From the NCBI GenBank assembly GCA_963714205.1, contig CAVQNQ010000006.1:434001-498000 (forward strand): 64,000 bases of DNA, read 5' to 3'. A program made the translations under genes and the position numbers. Positions 17,601-25,622 of the stretch are shown piece by piece (within the stretch, counting starts at the first letter, position 1; the number at the start of each line of letters is the position of its first letter). The DNA is from CAVQNQ01 sp963714205. Lineage in GTDB: Bacteria > Acidobacteriota > Terriglobia > Bryobacterales > Bryobacteraceae. The notes beneath the pieces are model-generated. The model was not told where the DNA came from and searched no databases. It saw only the letters and a program-made list of their open reading frames with translations.

Positions 17601-19115
17601 CACCGGAAAAGCGGCCACGCGCGCGGGCAGCTCGAACCCGGGATGAACCGTCACCGGTTTCCGCAGGTAGAGGTTGTGCTCGGCATCGAAGGGCGTGAAA
17701 TGATCCGCCAGGTGGCCGGGTCGTTCCGCCTTGCCGAGCACCAGGAAGCCATTCGGCTGCAGAGCGTAGGCCAGCATTCCGACCACGCGCTGCTGCAAGG
17801 CCGGGCCCATGTAAATCAGCAGATTCCGGCAACTGATCAGGTCTATCCGCGAAAACGGCGGGTCGGAGGCCACGTTCTGCACCGCGAAAACGCACAGATC
17901 TCTGATCGGGCGGACGATCTGGTATCCCGAATCCACTGCCATGAAGAAGCGGCCCAACCGCTGCGGAGAGATGGACGACACGGAGCTGGAGCCGTAAACG
18001 CCGGCGCGCGCCCGCTCGATGTTGATCTCACTCACGTCCGTGCCGAAGATGTGCACCGGCAACTCCGTTCCGGCGTCGCGCAGAAATTCCATCAAGCCGA
18101 TCGCGATCGAGTAGACTTCTTCGCCGGTGGAGCATCCGGGCACCCAGACGCGGATGGCTTCGCCGGACTCCTTCTTGCCGAGGATCTCGGGGAATACTTT
18201 CTCCTTGAGCGCTTCGAAGATCGGCGGGTCGCGGAAGAACTCGGTGACGCTGATGAGAAGGTCGTCGGAGAGCGCCCGTATCTCGACAGGATTGTCCCGC
18301 AGAATCTGCAAGTACTGATCGGGGTCGCCGGCCTTCTGCAAAACGATCCGCCGCTCTATCCGGCGCAGGAGCGTGTTGGGCCTGTACTGGGAGAAATCGA
18401 TTCCCGCGGCGGTCCGGAGCAGCCGCAGGATTTCCAGAAACTCGGGCGAATCCTGGTACAGGCCGGGCAACGCCGCGCCGTTGTGGTGCGGATGCCTGGC
18501 GATATCGGCCAACTCCTTGGCAATGTCCTCCGGCGGCAGCACGAAATCGACCACCCCCGCCGCGATGGCGCTGCGCGGCATGCCGTCGAACTTGGCGGAT
18601 TCGTCCTGGGCGAAGGTGAAGCCTCCCTCCGCCTTGATGGCCTTTAGTCCCAGGGTCCCGTCCGAGGCCGTGCCGGACAGAATTACGCCGATCGCGGTGC
18701 TCTTCCGGTCCTCCGCAAGCGAACGGAAGAAAACGTCGATCGGCATGTACCTTCCGGGAACCTCAATGCGCGGCATCAGGCTGAGCAGGCCTCCCATTAT
18801 GGTCATCCTGACGTTCGGAGGAATGACGTAAAAGCGGTTCGCGCGCACGACCGTTCCATCGGCCACTTCGATGACCGGCATTTTGGTCCGTTGCCCGAGC
18901 AGTTCCGACAGCGCGCTCGAATGGTGCGGATCGAGATGCTGAACCAGCACGAATGCCATCCCGGTGTCGTGCGGGAGGGAATTCAGCAGCGCGGCGGCGG
19001 CCTCGAAACCTCCGGCCGACGAGCCGATCCCGACTACTATGCTTGGCTCGGCTCCTTCTTCATTGGGCTCGAGGCTTTCAGGCGTTCCGGAACCCGCGAC
19101 GTCCTGAGGCGGCAT
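14655..19115 (-). CDS. CheB-CheR-PAS-histidine kinase-receiver hybrid sensor
   Basis: 1486-residue multi-domain signalling protein. Order: CheB methylesterase (IVVGIGSSAGGFEA with the serine; QHLDPHHSS; LSGTASDGT; about 25-215); CheR methyltransferase (about 230-480; IRVWVPGCSTGEEVYSIAI); a long coiled coil of EELQ repeats (about 660-740); two to three PAS domains; a kinase core with H-box GGVAHDFNNLLTGIMGNASL and ATP-lid motifs DTGSGMDEATRARIFDPFF and GLGLA; and a receiver domain (VVILDLAMPVMGGEEAL). The ATG at 19115 follows GGAAGGACT. The open frame continues upstream, but that part only mirrors the exporter gene. It likely couples methyl-type adaptation to a phosphorelay; the stimulus is unknown. 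Confidence 0.9.
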   Translation of the reverse strand: MPPQDVAGSGTPESLEPNEEGAEPSIVVGIGSSAGGFEAAAALLNSLPHDTGMAFVLVQHLDPHHSSALSELLGQRTKMPVIEVADGTVVRANRFYVIPPNVRMTIMGGLLSLMPRIEVPGRYMPIDVFFRSLAEDRKSTAIGVILSGTASDGTLGLKAIKAEGGFTFAQDESAKFDGMPRSAIAAGVVDFVLPPEDIAKELADIARHPHHNGAALPGLYQDSPEFLEILRLLRTAAGIDFSQYRPNTLLRRIERRIVLQKAGDPDQYLQILRDNPVEIRALSDDLLISVTEFFRDPPIFEALKEKVFPEILGKKESGEAIRVWVPGCSTGEEVYSIAIGLMEFLRDAGTELPVHIFGTDVSEINIERARAGVYGSSSVSSISPQRLGRFFMAVDSGYQIVRPIRDLCVFAVQNVASDPPFSRIDLISCRNLLIYMGPALQQRVVGMLAYALQPNGFLVLGKAERPGHLADHFTPFDAEHNLYLRKPVTVHPGFELPARVAAFPVFRQDERPAERESKWPGESAPGPLQRQVDRLLLAQYAPPSVVIDDNYRIVQFSGEVGSYLAPERGEADLNLFRIVRDDVALHVRAAVEAARQKGMAIRLERIHISGARPRTITVAVTPVAVASLGRHFLISFEDPASPPALPGEPLAPMDGATRSEETGDPQNQIAQLEEELASTRRYLQSIIEEVRSANEEAQSTNEELQSSNEELQTAKEELQATNEELQTLNAEMDSRNVDLKRLADDLLNLLASLQTPILMLDSALRIRRFTQVSEKLLNLIATDIGRPVSDLQPRIKVPRLQEILRQVVDTLAPHEEEVQDRGGRWYSLRVRPYRTSDNHIDGAVLQLVDIDELKKSLEEARLARDYASAILQTVREPLVVLDSQFRIETANRAFFQTFHTPPEESLKKLVYEVAGGRLDFPKLHYLLDHAARGDSAIEDVELERDFEQLGRRTMLLNARRIEDDGGNGPILLVFEDITERKRSAEARYRRLFEAAKDGMLIVDAETGEISDANPYLEALFGYRRDELVGRKVWEVDPLCGIPDPESVLARIRERDMERFPDLVVKSKSGRAIHVEVVGNVYMEGARAQIQFNIRDITERRQFERQLQHTQKLESLGLLAGGVAHDFNNLLTGIMGNASLGLADLPDSSPERRYFREIISAGKRAADLTRQMLAYAGKGRFLVERMDVSQLIREIEPLINTSIPKLVSVQLELKPGLPAIEADSGQIQQLVMNLMINGAEAIGEDRPGVVLVRTSTRDLSAEDIQRDFPNDRLTPGQYVSIEVRDTGSGMDEATRARIFDPFFTTKFEGRGLGLAAASGIVRSHKGAMRVYSRLGQGTSFQVLFPAAPAKALGRASSGPAHALPASGTVLFVDDQETLQQLAHSALERNGWHVLPARNGAQAVEVFERLAQEITVVILDLAMPVMGGEEALERLKAIRTGVPVILSTGYGEDEARRRFAGKDVAGFLQKPYTVDQLMEAIALVLGRL

Positions 19116-19174
19116 CTTGAGTCCTTCCGGCTTACATGCTAGCACCGGCGGCGGTCCGGAGCATTTCGCAGCCC

Positions 19175-20737
19175 TTAGTGGGCAGCCACTTCCGCGCTTC
19201 GATGGCGGGGTCTCTTGAGGACGAACAGCAGCGGCAGAACCAGAAGAAACACCAGCGCCAGGGCCAGGAACGTATCCACGAAGGAGAGCATGGAAGCCTG
19301 CTGCTGCACCATTCCCCACAAGGCGGCCAGCGATTGGCCGGCGGCGCGCGGGGCGCTCGCGCCCTGAGCCATCATCGTAGATTCGAGCCCTCTCTGGTAA
19401 CTTTGCGTTATGGAGCTGAGGGCGGTCACGTGCGATCCCAGCAGGAAAGTATGGACCTGCTCGCGCCGGTAGAGGTACGTGGTGGCGCAGGCGATTCCCG
19501 TGCTGCCGCCGACGTTGCGCATCAGGTTGAACAGGCTGGTGGCGTTGCCCATTTCCTCGCGCGGAATCGGGTCCATGGTGGCGGTCGTCAGCGGCACGAA
19601 CAACAGGGCCAGAGCCGCGCCCTGAATGAACTGCGGCCAGAAGATATCCCAATAACCGGCATTTAAACTCAGCTTCGAGAGCGCGTAGAGCGACCAGGAC
19701 GCGCCCACCAGCCCCACCGCCAGCAGCTTGCGCGGATCGAAACGGCCCAGCACCGTGCCCACCACCGGCATCATCAGAAACGAGCCGAGGCCGCGCGGCG
19801 CCATGGCGACGCCCGCCTCCAGCGCCGGATAGCCCAGCAGCGTCTGCAGGAAGATGGGCAGCAGCACCATGCTGCCGTAAAGCACGAAACCGAGCATGGT
19901 CATCAGGAATACGCCCGCGCTATAGGTCCGGTCCTTGAACACTCGCAAGCGCACCACCGGAGCGCGGCTGCGCAGTTCATGAATAATGAATACCGTAAGG
20001 GCCACCGCCGCCATCGCGGTCAGCAGCGTGATCCAGTGAGAACTGAACCAGTCATCCTCCTGGCCCTTATCGAGCATCACCTGCAGCGCGCCCACCCCCA
20101 CCGCCAGAAGGCCGATGCCCCAATAGTCGATGCCGCGGTTGGTGCGCCGCAGGTAAGGCGGATCGAAGACGAACCAACGGGTCATCAGAATCGAGACCGC
20201 GCCCACCGGCAGGTTGATATAGAAGACCCAGCGCCAACTGAGGTTGTCGGTCAGCCAGCCGCCCAGCACCGGGCCGAGCATGGGCGCCACTACGATCCCC
20301 AGCCCCCACAGCGCCATGGCCTTGCCGCGATCCTCGGGTGGGAAGGCCTCCAACATCACGGCCTGCGAGAGCGGCTGCAGCGCACCGCCGGTGGCCCCCT
20401 GAATCACGCGGAAGAGAATCAGCGTGCTCAGCGAGGGCGCCAGGCCGCACAGAAAAGAGGCCGCGGTGAATCCGAAGACCGCCCCGATGAGCATTCGCTT
20501 GCGGCCGAAAAAGCCGGCCAGCCAGCCCGTCATGGGCAGCACGATGGCGTTGGCCACCAGATAAGAAGTGAGCGCCCAGGACGCCTCATCCACGCTGGCC
20601 GAGAGGCTCCCGGCAATGTGCGGCAGCGAGACATTCACCACGGTAGTGTCCAGCACCTCCATGAACGTGGCGAACATCACGGCCACCGCGACAATCCACG
20701 GATTTACGCGCGGTTGTATCCCCTCCGCCGGCGGCAT
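19175..20737 (-). CDS. EmrB/QacA-type MFS drug exporter (DHA2, 14 TM)
   Basis: Proton-driven multidrug efflux protein of the inner membrane, 520 residues with about 14 helices. The DHA2 signatures are clear: motif in TM1 LDTTVVNVSLPHIAGSL, motif A-like GWLAGFFGRKRML between TM2 and TM3, and antiporter motif C GLGIVVAPMLGPVLGGWL. The C-terminal helix FVDTFLALALVFLLVLPLLF is typical of EmrB. It sits on the same strand as, and just upstream of, the CheB-CheR sensor gene with a 59-bp gap. No EmrA membrane-fusion partner is adjacent. The substrate cannot be assigned. Confidence 0.9.
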   Translation of the reverse strand: MPPAEGIQPRVNPWIVAVAVMFATFMEVLDTTVVNVSLPHIAGSLSASVDEASWALTSYLVANAIVLPMTGWLAGFFGRKRMLIGAVFGFTAASFLCGLAPSLSTLILFRVIQGATGGALQPLSQAVMLEAFPPEDRGKAMALWGLGIVVAPMLGPVLGGWLTDNLSWRWVFYINLPVGAVSILMTRWFVFDPPYLRRTNRGIDYWGIGLLAVGVGALQVMLDKGQEDDWFSSHWITLLTAMAAVALTVFIIHELRSRAPVVRLRVFKDRTYSAGVFLMTMLGFVLYGSMVLLPIFLQTLLGYPALEAGVAMAPRGLGSFLMMPVVGTVLGRFDPRKLLAVGLVGASWSLYALSKLSLNAGYWDIFWPQFIQGAALALLFVPLTTATMDPIPREEMGNATSLFNLMRNVGGSTGIACATTYLYRREQVHTFLLGSHVTALSSITQSYQRGLESTMMAQGASAPRAAGQSLAALWGMVQQQASMLSFVDTFLALALVFLLVLPLLFVLKRPRHRSAEVAAH

Positions 20738-20794
20738 GGTCTGGTGTTTGTGATGCGCGAAGGCGGCTCGGGGCTTCGCGGGCGGGCCCTACAC

Positions 20795-21397
20795 CTACTG
20801 CCGGTCCAGGTCCAGCACTTCGAAGTGAAAGCGTTCCGGAGGCAGCCGCGCGGGGCCGTGGGCTGCCAGGTGCGACCACGTCCGGTAAGCCGTATCGGCC
20901 ACCGTGCCGTTCAGGTATAAGAGGAACTGATTTGAGAAACAATCCACCGGGGGCGGCTGGCGGAAGGTGAGCCGCAACCCCACGGCCTGCTCCAGAGCCA
21001 CGCCGTTGGTCGGCACGTGCTTTTCCCGCAGCAGGGTGACGAAACTAGACCGGCTGGCGTGCGGCCACACGTCCGGGTGAAGCAGCGCGCGCAGCGTCTC
21101 TTCGCACTCGAAGGTGATCTCGCACTGGCGGATCCACTCCAGGACCGAATCGCCCCACAGCCAGTGCGACATCAGGGCGCGATATTTTGCCGTGAGCTGC
21201 AACGCCAGGTCGAGCGTGCGGCGTTCGATCTCCAGTGGATCGGCCCCCGTGACCGACAGCATCTCCTCGGCCTCCGGCATCACCGAATCCAGGCCGGAAC
21301 CCCCATCCTCCGGCGCGCCATCTCCCGCTAAATGAACGAGCAACGGGGGAAGCTCGTGCATCCTGGTGCCGGGTATTGCGATGTACCGTTCATCCAT
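20795..21397 (-). CDS. Hypothetical cytosolic protein
   Basis: About 200 residues from ATG 21397 (starting MDERYIAIPGTRMHELPPLL); an in-frame TTG at 21451 would add 18. There is no signal peptide or membrane segment. It is rich in acidic residues and tryptophans (YRALMSHWLWGDSVLEWIRQ) and ends FHFEVLDLDRQ. Same strand as, and 57 bp upstream of, the EmrB-type gene, so they may be cotranscribed. I do not recognise the family. GC and codon use match the neighbours, supporting a real gene. Confidence 0.5.
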   Translation of the reverse strand: MDERYIAIPGTRMHELPPLLVHLAGDGAPEDGGSGLDSVMPEAEEMLSVTGADPLEIERRTLDLALQLTAKYRALMSHWLWGDSVLEWIRQCEITFECEETLRALLHPDVWPHASRSSFVTLLREKHVPTNGVALEQAVGLRLTFRQPPPVDCFSNQFLLYLNGTVADTAYRTWSHLAAHGPARLPPERFHFEVLDLDRQ

Positions 21398-21514
21398 GGC
21401 ATCCCACCAGCCCTGTTTATCAGACGTCAAACACGGGCGCTCTTGTTTCAAGTTCTAGCACACGCCGCAGCGTTGTGAATTAAAAATATTCAATCAGGCT
21501 CATGGAAAGCGCTT

Positions 21515-22321
21515 ATGCAGCCGCCTGGCGTGATACAGTTTTCCTGGAAGGTGAGCTTCCCACCAACCGTGATCGAAACAGGTTTGCAACACAAGGTGGT
21601 AATCGTCACCGGGGCAGCCTACGGGATCGGCCGGGCCACGGCGCGCCGCTTCGCGCAGGAAGGCTGCCGGGTGGCCTCCTGGGACGTGCAAGACGCCCCG
21701 CCCGAAGAAGGCGGCATTTTTCAGAAGGTGGACGTCACCAGCGCGGCTTGCGTGGCCCGGGCGCTTGACGAACTGGTGGCGCACTGGGGCGGAATCGACG
21801 TGCTGGTCAACAACGCCGGCATCATCCGCGACGGCCTGCTGGTGAAGTATAAGGACCGCGCCCTGGCGGGTTTCATGAGCGACGAGCAGTTCGACTCCGT
21901 CATCGCCGCGAACTTGAAGGGCGTCTTCATCTGCGCGCGCGCGGCCGCCGGACGCATGATCGAGCGCGGCGGCGGCGTCATTCTGAACGCTTCCAGCGTG
22001 GTGGGCGTCTACGGCAATTTCGGACAGACCAACTACGTGGCCTCGAAAGCGGGGGTCATCGGGATGACGCGCGTGTGGGCGCGCGAACTGGGGAAATACC
22101 ACATCCGCGTTAACGCCGTGGCGCCCGGCTTTATCGAAACCGGAATGACCGCGGGAATGCCGGAAGAAGTGCTGCGCTCCATGATCGGCCGCACGCCGCT
22201 GGGCCGCATGGGAAAGCCGGAAGACGTCGCCAACGCTTATCTCTGGCTGGCGTCCGACGCCGCTTCTTTCATTACGGGCGCCGTCATCGGTGTGGATGGC
22301 GGCGTCGTCACGGGAACCTAA
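21515..22321 (+). CDS. SDR oxidoreductase, FabG-like
   Basis: NAD(P)-dependent short-chain dehydrogenase, probably reducing a 3-oxoacyl thioester. The Rossmann motif is VTGAAYGIGRATA, followed by NNAG in DVLVNNAGIIRDGLL. The catalytic set is Ser (LNASSVVGVYG) and Tyr/Lys (TNYVASKAG), with the C-terminal ITGAVIGVDGG. The ATG at 21515 has GGAAAG 5 bp upstream; GTG 21551 or 21569 would give a start nearer the usual FabG length. It opens an operon with the ketosynthase-III-like gene 11 bp later and the thiolase, so it should act on the product of those condensing-type enzymes. Confidence 0.85.
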   Translation: MQPPGVIQFSWKVSFPPTVIETGLQHKVVIVTGAAYGIGRATARRFAQEGCRVASWDVQDAPPEEGGIFQKVDVTSAACVARALDELVAHWGGIDVLVNNAGIIRDGLLVKYKDRALAGFMSDEQFDSVIAANLKGVFICARAAAGRMIERGGGVILNASSVVGVYGNFGQTNYVASKAGVIGMTRVWARELGKYHIRVNAVAPGFIETGMTAGMPEEVLRSMIGRTPLGRMGKPEDVANAYLWLASDAASFITGAVIGVDGGVVTGT

Positions 22322-22332
22322 AGGGAACCATC

Positions 22333-23331
22333 ATGAACCGTTACGCCACGATTATCTCCACCGGAAGATGTCTCCCCGAAATCGAAGTGCCCAACAGCGC
22401 CCTGCGCGCGCAACTCGCGCATTACCCGGATTTCGTGGACAAGATGGAAGCCGGCAGCGGCATCCGCAAGCGCTGGTATGCGCCCCCGGAATGGGCCGCG
22501 TCCGATCTGGCGCTGCCCGCCGCACGCCAAGCCCTCGAGCGAGCCGGCCGCCGGCCCGAGGAGGTGGACCTGATCGTCCTCGGCACCGATACGCCGGATT
22601 ACCTTACGCCCGCCACCTCGGTCGTGCTCCAGAACAAACTGGGAGCTCGAAACGCGGGCACGTTCGATGTGGGCTGCGCTTGCGCGTCGTTTCCCACCGG
22701 CCTGGCGGCCGCCAGCGGGATCGTCGCCACCAACCCCGGCATCCGGACCGTGCTGGTGGTGGGCGTATATCTCATGCACCGGCTCGCCGATCCCAAGGAT
22801 CCCATGATCTTCTTCTACGGCGATGGCGCCGGCGCGGCGGTGCTGGAGCCTTCCTCCGAGCCGGGCTTCCTCGCTTCGGCCTTTCAGGCCGACGGCTCCT
22901 ATTCTTCGTACTGGGGCATCTACTCGGGCGCCACGGCTGAGCCGGCCAACGCCGCGTCCGTCGCCGCCGGCCGCACGCAGTTCCGCATGACCGAGCATTA
23001 CCCGGCGGAAATCAACGATCAAGGCTGGCCCAGGCTGGTGCGCCGCCTGGCCGCCGAGGGCGGTTTCGCGCTGGGTGAGATCGGCTTGATCGTCTTCACG
23101 CAGTTGCGCAAGCCTACCATCGAGCTGGTGATGCGGAACCTCGGCCTGCCCATGAGCCGCACCCACACCATCCTGGAAGAGTGGGGCTATACCGGCTCCG
23201 CGTGCGTGCCCATGGCGCTCGATAGCGCCATCGAGCAGGGTAAGGTGCCGCCCGGCAGCCTGGTGGTGCTGGCCGGATCCGGCGTGGGCTATAACCAGGC
23301 CGCGGTGGCCTTCCGCATGCCAGGGGCATAA
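22333..23331 (+). CDS. Ketosynthase III (FabH)-like protein lacking the His/Asn of the triad
   Basis: 332-residue thiolase-fold protein of the KAS III family. The nucleophile region is kept (FDVGCACASFPTG; Cys117 aligns with E. coli Cys112). The FabH motif HQAN is here FTQLRK (T256, Q257), and the Asn of GNTSAAS is replaced (WGYTGSAC, Y286). By alignment by eye, two of the three catalytic residues are therefore gone. The family normally condenses acyl-CoA with malonyl-ACP; without His/Asn it may only hold or transfer acyl groups, or work with the adjacent thiolase. This resembles the paired HMG-CoA synthase-like/thiolase arrangement of archaea, but no DUF35 gene is present. Confidence 0.8.
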   Translation: MNRYATIISTGRCLPEIEVPNSALRAQLAHYPDFVDKMEAGSGIRKRWYAPPEWAASDLALPAARQALERAGRRPEEVDLIVLGTDTPDYLTPATSVVLQNKLGARNAGTFDVGCACASFPTGLAAASGIVATNPGIRTVLVVGVYLMHRLADPKDPMIFFYGDGAGAAVLEPSSEPGFLASAFQADGSYSSYWGIYSGATAEPANAASVAAGRTQFRMTEHYPAEINDQGWPRLVRRLAAEGGFALGEIGLIVFTQLRKPTIELVMRNLGLPMSRTHTILEEWGYTGSACVPMALDSAIEQGKVPPGSLVVLAGSGVGYNQAAVAFRMPGA

Positions 23332-23347
23332 TAGGAATAGGGCTGCT

Positions 23348-24553
23348 GTGAAACCGATTTACATTGCTACATTCCATCAATCCAAGTTTGGAAAGCTGAT
23401 GGGCATGACCGTCCCCCAAATCCTGGATGCCGCCATCCAGGGCGCTTGCGGCCAGCTCGGCGCGCCGGCCTCCACGCTGGACGTCGGCTCGGTGGGCGCG
23501 GCCTGCAACTTCTCCCTCAACGAACAGGGCCTGTTGGCGGGGCTGATGGCCATGACGCCGGGACTCGAAGGCAAGCCCATCGAGGCCGTTGAAAACGCCT
23601 GCGCTTCGGGCGGCCAGGCCGTCGTCAGCGTCATCCAGAAGCTGCAATTGGGCCTCGGCGAAACCGGCATCGCCGTGGGCTATGAGAAGATGCGCGATGC
23701 CGAAGGCAAGATGGATGGCAAGCTTATCGGCAAGGTGCTCGGATATTTTTCGTATCCGGATGAGCGCGAAGGCAAGGTCTTTGTCTTCCCGCATCTGTTC
23801 GCCGAGGTGATGCAGGCCTACATGGCGGCGTATGGCGTCAGCGAGCGTGATCTGGCTCACATCCCCGTGCAGGAATACGCCAATGCCCGCTTCAATCCCT
23901 GGGCGCAAATGAGCAAGGTGCAGATCACGCTGGAGCAGGCCCTCGCCATCGAAGGCATCAACCGTTACGTCGTGGAGGGCCTGCCGCTGAAAACCTACGA
24001 TTGTTCGCAGATCACCGATGGCTACGCTTCGCTGATCCTGGCTACCGCCGAAGGCCTCGAGCGGCTGGGGGTGAAGCGCCAGGATGCGGTCGAGATCGCG
24101 GGTTGGGGGCAGGCCACCGATCCGCTGCGCAAAGCCGGCCGCGACGTGCTCCGCCCCGCCGGCGCGTACAAGGCCATGCGCGCGGCTTACGAGATGGCGG
24201 GCGCCGCGCCCGCGGACGTCAACGTGGCCGAGGTGCACGATTGCTTCAGCGTGATGGGAGCGCTCGGCACGGAAGTGATCGGCAAGGCGGATCCCGGCAA
24301 AGGAGCGCAATATTGGGTGGAAGGCTGCGCGAGGCCGGATGGCGAATGCGGCATCAACACCTCGGGCGGTCTGATCGCGAAAGGCCACCCGATTGGCGCG
24401 ACGGGCATAGCGATGATCGGTTGGTCGGCGCTACAGCTTCTAGGCCGCGCACCCGCGGAGTTGCAAGTGAAAGAGCCGCGGCTTGCGGCCACCTTCAACA
24501 TCGGTGGCCCCATCTGCGCCAGCGTTTGCACGGTCCTGCGAGGAGCGGCGTGA
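23348..24553 (+). CDS. Thiolase, SCP2/acetyl-CoA acetyltransferase type
   Basis: 401-residue thiolase-superfamily enzyme. The acyl-accepting cysteine is in ENACASGGQAVVS; the second block VAEVHDCFSVMGAL is characteristic of the SCP-x/lipid-transfer type of thiolase rather than classic AtoB. The C-terminal motif GLIAKGHPIGATG supplies the catalytic His. The usual C-terminal Cys-Gly loop is replaced by a GGPICASVC-type segment that may carry the second cysteine. The GTG at 23348 lies 16 bp after the KAS III-like stop. Three genes (SDR, KAS III-like, thiolase) form a compact operon likely making or breaking a 3-oxoacyl-CoA. Confidence 0.85.
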   Translation: MKPIYIATFHQSKFGKLMGMTVPQILDAAIQGACGQLGAPASTLDVGSVGAACNFSLNEQGLLAGLMAMTPGLEGKPIEAVENACASGGQAVVSVIQKLQLGLGETGIAVGYEKMRDAEGKMDGKLIGKVLGYFSYPDEREGKVFVFPHLFAEVMQAYMAAYGVSERDLAHIPVQEYANARFNPWAQMSKVQITLEQALAIEGINRYVVEGLPLKTYDCSQITDGYASLILATAEGLERLGVKRQDAVEIAGWGQATDPLRKAGRDVLRPAGAYKAMRAAYEMAGAAPADVNVAEVHDCFSVMGALGTEVIGKADPGKGAQYWVEGCARPDGECGINTSGGLIAKGHPIGATGIAMIGWSALQLLGRAPAELQVKEPRLAATFNIGGPICASVCTVLRGAA

Positions 24554-24588
24554 AGCGGTTTCCGGCCGAGCCGCGGCGCATCCAAGCT

Positions 24589-25134
24589 TCATTCCCGTTG
24601 CGGTACGGCGCTACACTTGAGGACGACCTTTTGTAACAACTTGAAAGACGCGCCAGTCCACTCATAATACCGTCGCGAACATTCGGAACTGTCATCGGGC
24701 ACATCTATGTCAAAATATCCCTGCGCGATAAACAGGCGGCTGTCAAGGCGAAACAAATATGGCTCAAGATCTTCAGGCAGAAAGGGTATAGCAACTACCC
24801 TGAAGGGCATACCGCCATATAGCTTTCCGGTTAGAGAATCGACGATTACTATACCACTGCATCCAGAGCCACACGACCAGCGCGCCAGAGTGTAATGGCC
24901 GGCAAAATTCGGTCCATGTTCAGCCTGAAACGTGACGGTTCGACGAAACTGCCCCAGACCGTTTGGATACACATCTTCACCCACACGAAACTGCGGCTCT
25001 GCCGGCTTCCCCCTATAAATATGTTGAGTCTTATAGTTATCGAATGCAGGCGCGTCCGCCGCTCTGATCGAGCTCACGAGAGCTCCTGTCGAGGAAAGAA
25101 CCACAATAAGAAGACCGCGAAACATCATTGACAT
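24589..25134 (-). CDS. Hypothetical exported protein
   Basis: 181 residues from ATG 25134, chosen because GGAAAGG lies 4 bp upstream. The start MSMMFRGLLIVVLSSTGALV is a signal peptide, with cleavage probably after the alanines of IRAADAP. The mature part has a paired-cysteine loop WSCGSGCSGIVIVDSLTG and two further cysteines near the end (SECSRR, LKCSAV), suggesting a periplasmic disulfide fold. Its GC content and codon use are lower than its neighbours' (for example the TAT, AAA and ATA codons), hinting at recent acquisition. It sits antisense and directly beside a glycosidase-like fragment. Family not recognised. Confidence 0.55.
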   Translation of the reverse strand: MSMMFRGLLIVVLSSTGALVSSIRAADAPAFDNYKTQHIYRGKPAEPQFRVGEDVYPNGLGQFRRTVTFQAEHGPNFAGHYTLARWSCGSGCSGIVIVDSLTGKLYGGMPFRVVAIPFLPEDLEPYLFRLDSRLFIAQGYFDIDVPDDSSECSRRYYEWTGASFKLLQKVVLKCSAVPQRE

Positions 25135-25147
25135 TGTACCTTTCCAC

Positions 25148-25408
25148 GTGATGATCGCCAACGACACCTATGAGCGGACCGTGGGTCAGGTTGCGCTCAC
25201 GATCGAGCCTCCCTCGGGCGGCCAGGAGTTGGCGTGGCCTGAGAACACCATAGATCCCCAGCCGCTCGGGCAGATGACTTACGAGCTGAAACTGCGTGTG
25301 CCGCAGAACCCCGGCGAAGCTTTATTAAAAGCCCCAGCTATTACCGGTGATCCCTCGAGCCCCACACTCAGCCGCCGCCAGGTGAAGATTGCCGCGGCAG
25401 GCCACTGA
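25148..25408 (+). pseudogene. C-terminal fragment of a large (glycosidase-like?) protein
   Basis: An 86-residue open frame that reads like the tail of a bigger extracellular enzyme: ANDTYERTVGQVALTIEPP, then YELKLRVPQNPGEALLKA, a beta-sandwich pattern with a terminal RQVKIAAAG. It has no ribosome site and its coding character begins abruptly next to the start of the antisense exported gene. I infer that the upstream part was lost, perhaps when the neighbouring low-GC gene arrived. Glycoside hydrolase family 2-type C-terminal domains look similar, but the match is weak. It is followed by a repeat pair. Confidence 0.4.
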
Positions 25409-25456
25409 GCCATTCCTCGTGCAGAAGTTGCCCGATGGCGCCGGTTACGCCATTCA

Positions 25457-25613
25457 ACGCGGAGGCGCTGAGGCGCGGAGAAAAAACATCAAGCCCGGAA
25501 AGGCCGGAGAGCGTCAGCACCCGGGACCTCCGCTATCTCTGGAATCTCAGGTTTTGACTTTTGGTTTTGCATCTCCGCGAAACTCCGCTCCTCTGCGCCT
25601 CCGCGGTGAAATC
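25457..25613. repeat. Inverted pair of CGCGGAGGCG-type repeats
   Basis: Left arm (about 25457-25486): CGCGGAGGCG with CTGAGGCGCGGAGAAAAAA. Right arm (about 25571-25613): the reverse-complement type, ATCTCCGCGA ... CTCTGCGCCTCCGCGG and TGAAAT. The arms are about 85 bp apart in the gap between a gene fragment (plus) and the PIG-L gene end (minus). Sequences of this GGCGCAGAGGCGCGGAGA type are dispersed between genes in several soil bacteria. Here they could fold into one long hairpin acting as a two-way terminator, or be the ends of a tiny mobile repeat. Confidence 0.6.
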
Positions 25614-25622
25614 ACGTCCGCG

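Noticed and set aside
19116..19652. N-terminal extension of the CheB-CheR sensor frame
   Set aside because: The extra 179 residues only mirror the EmrB-type exporter in another frame; a good start with a ribosome site lies at 19115.
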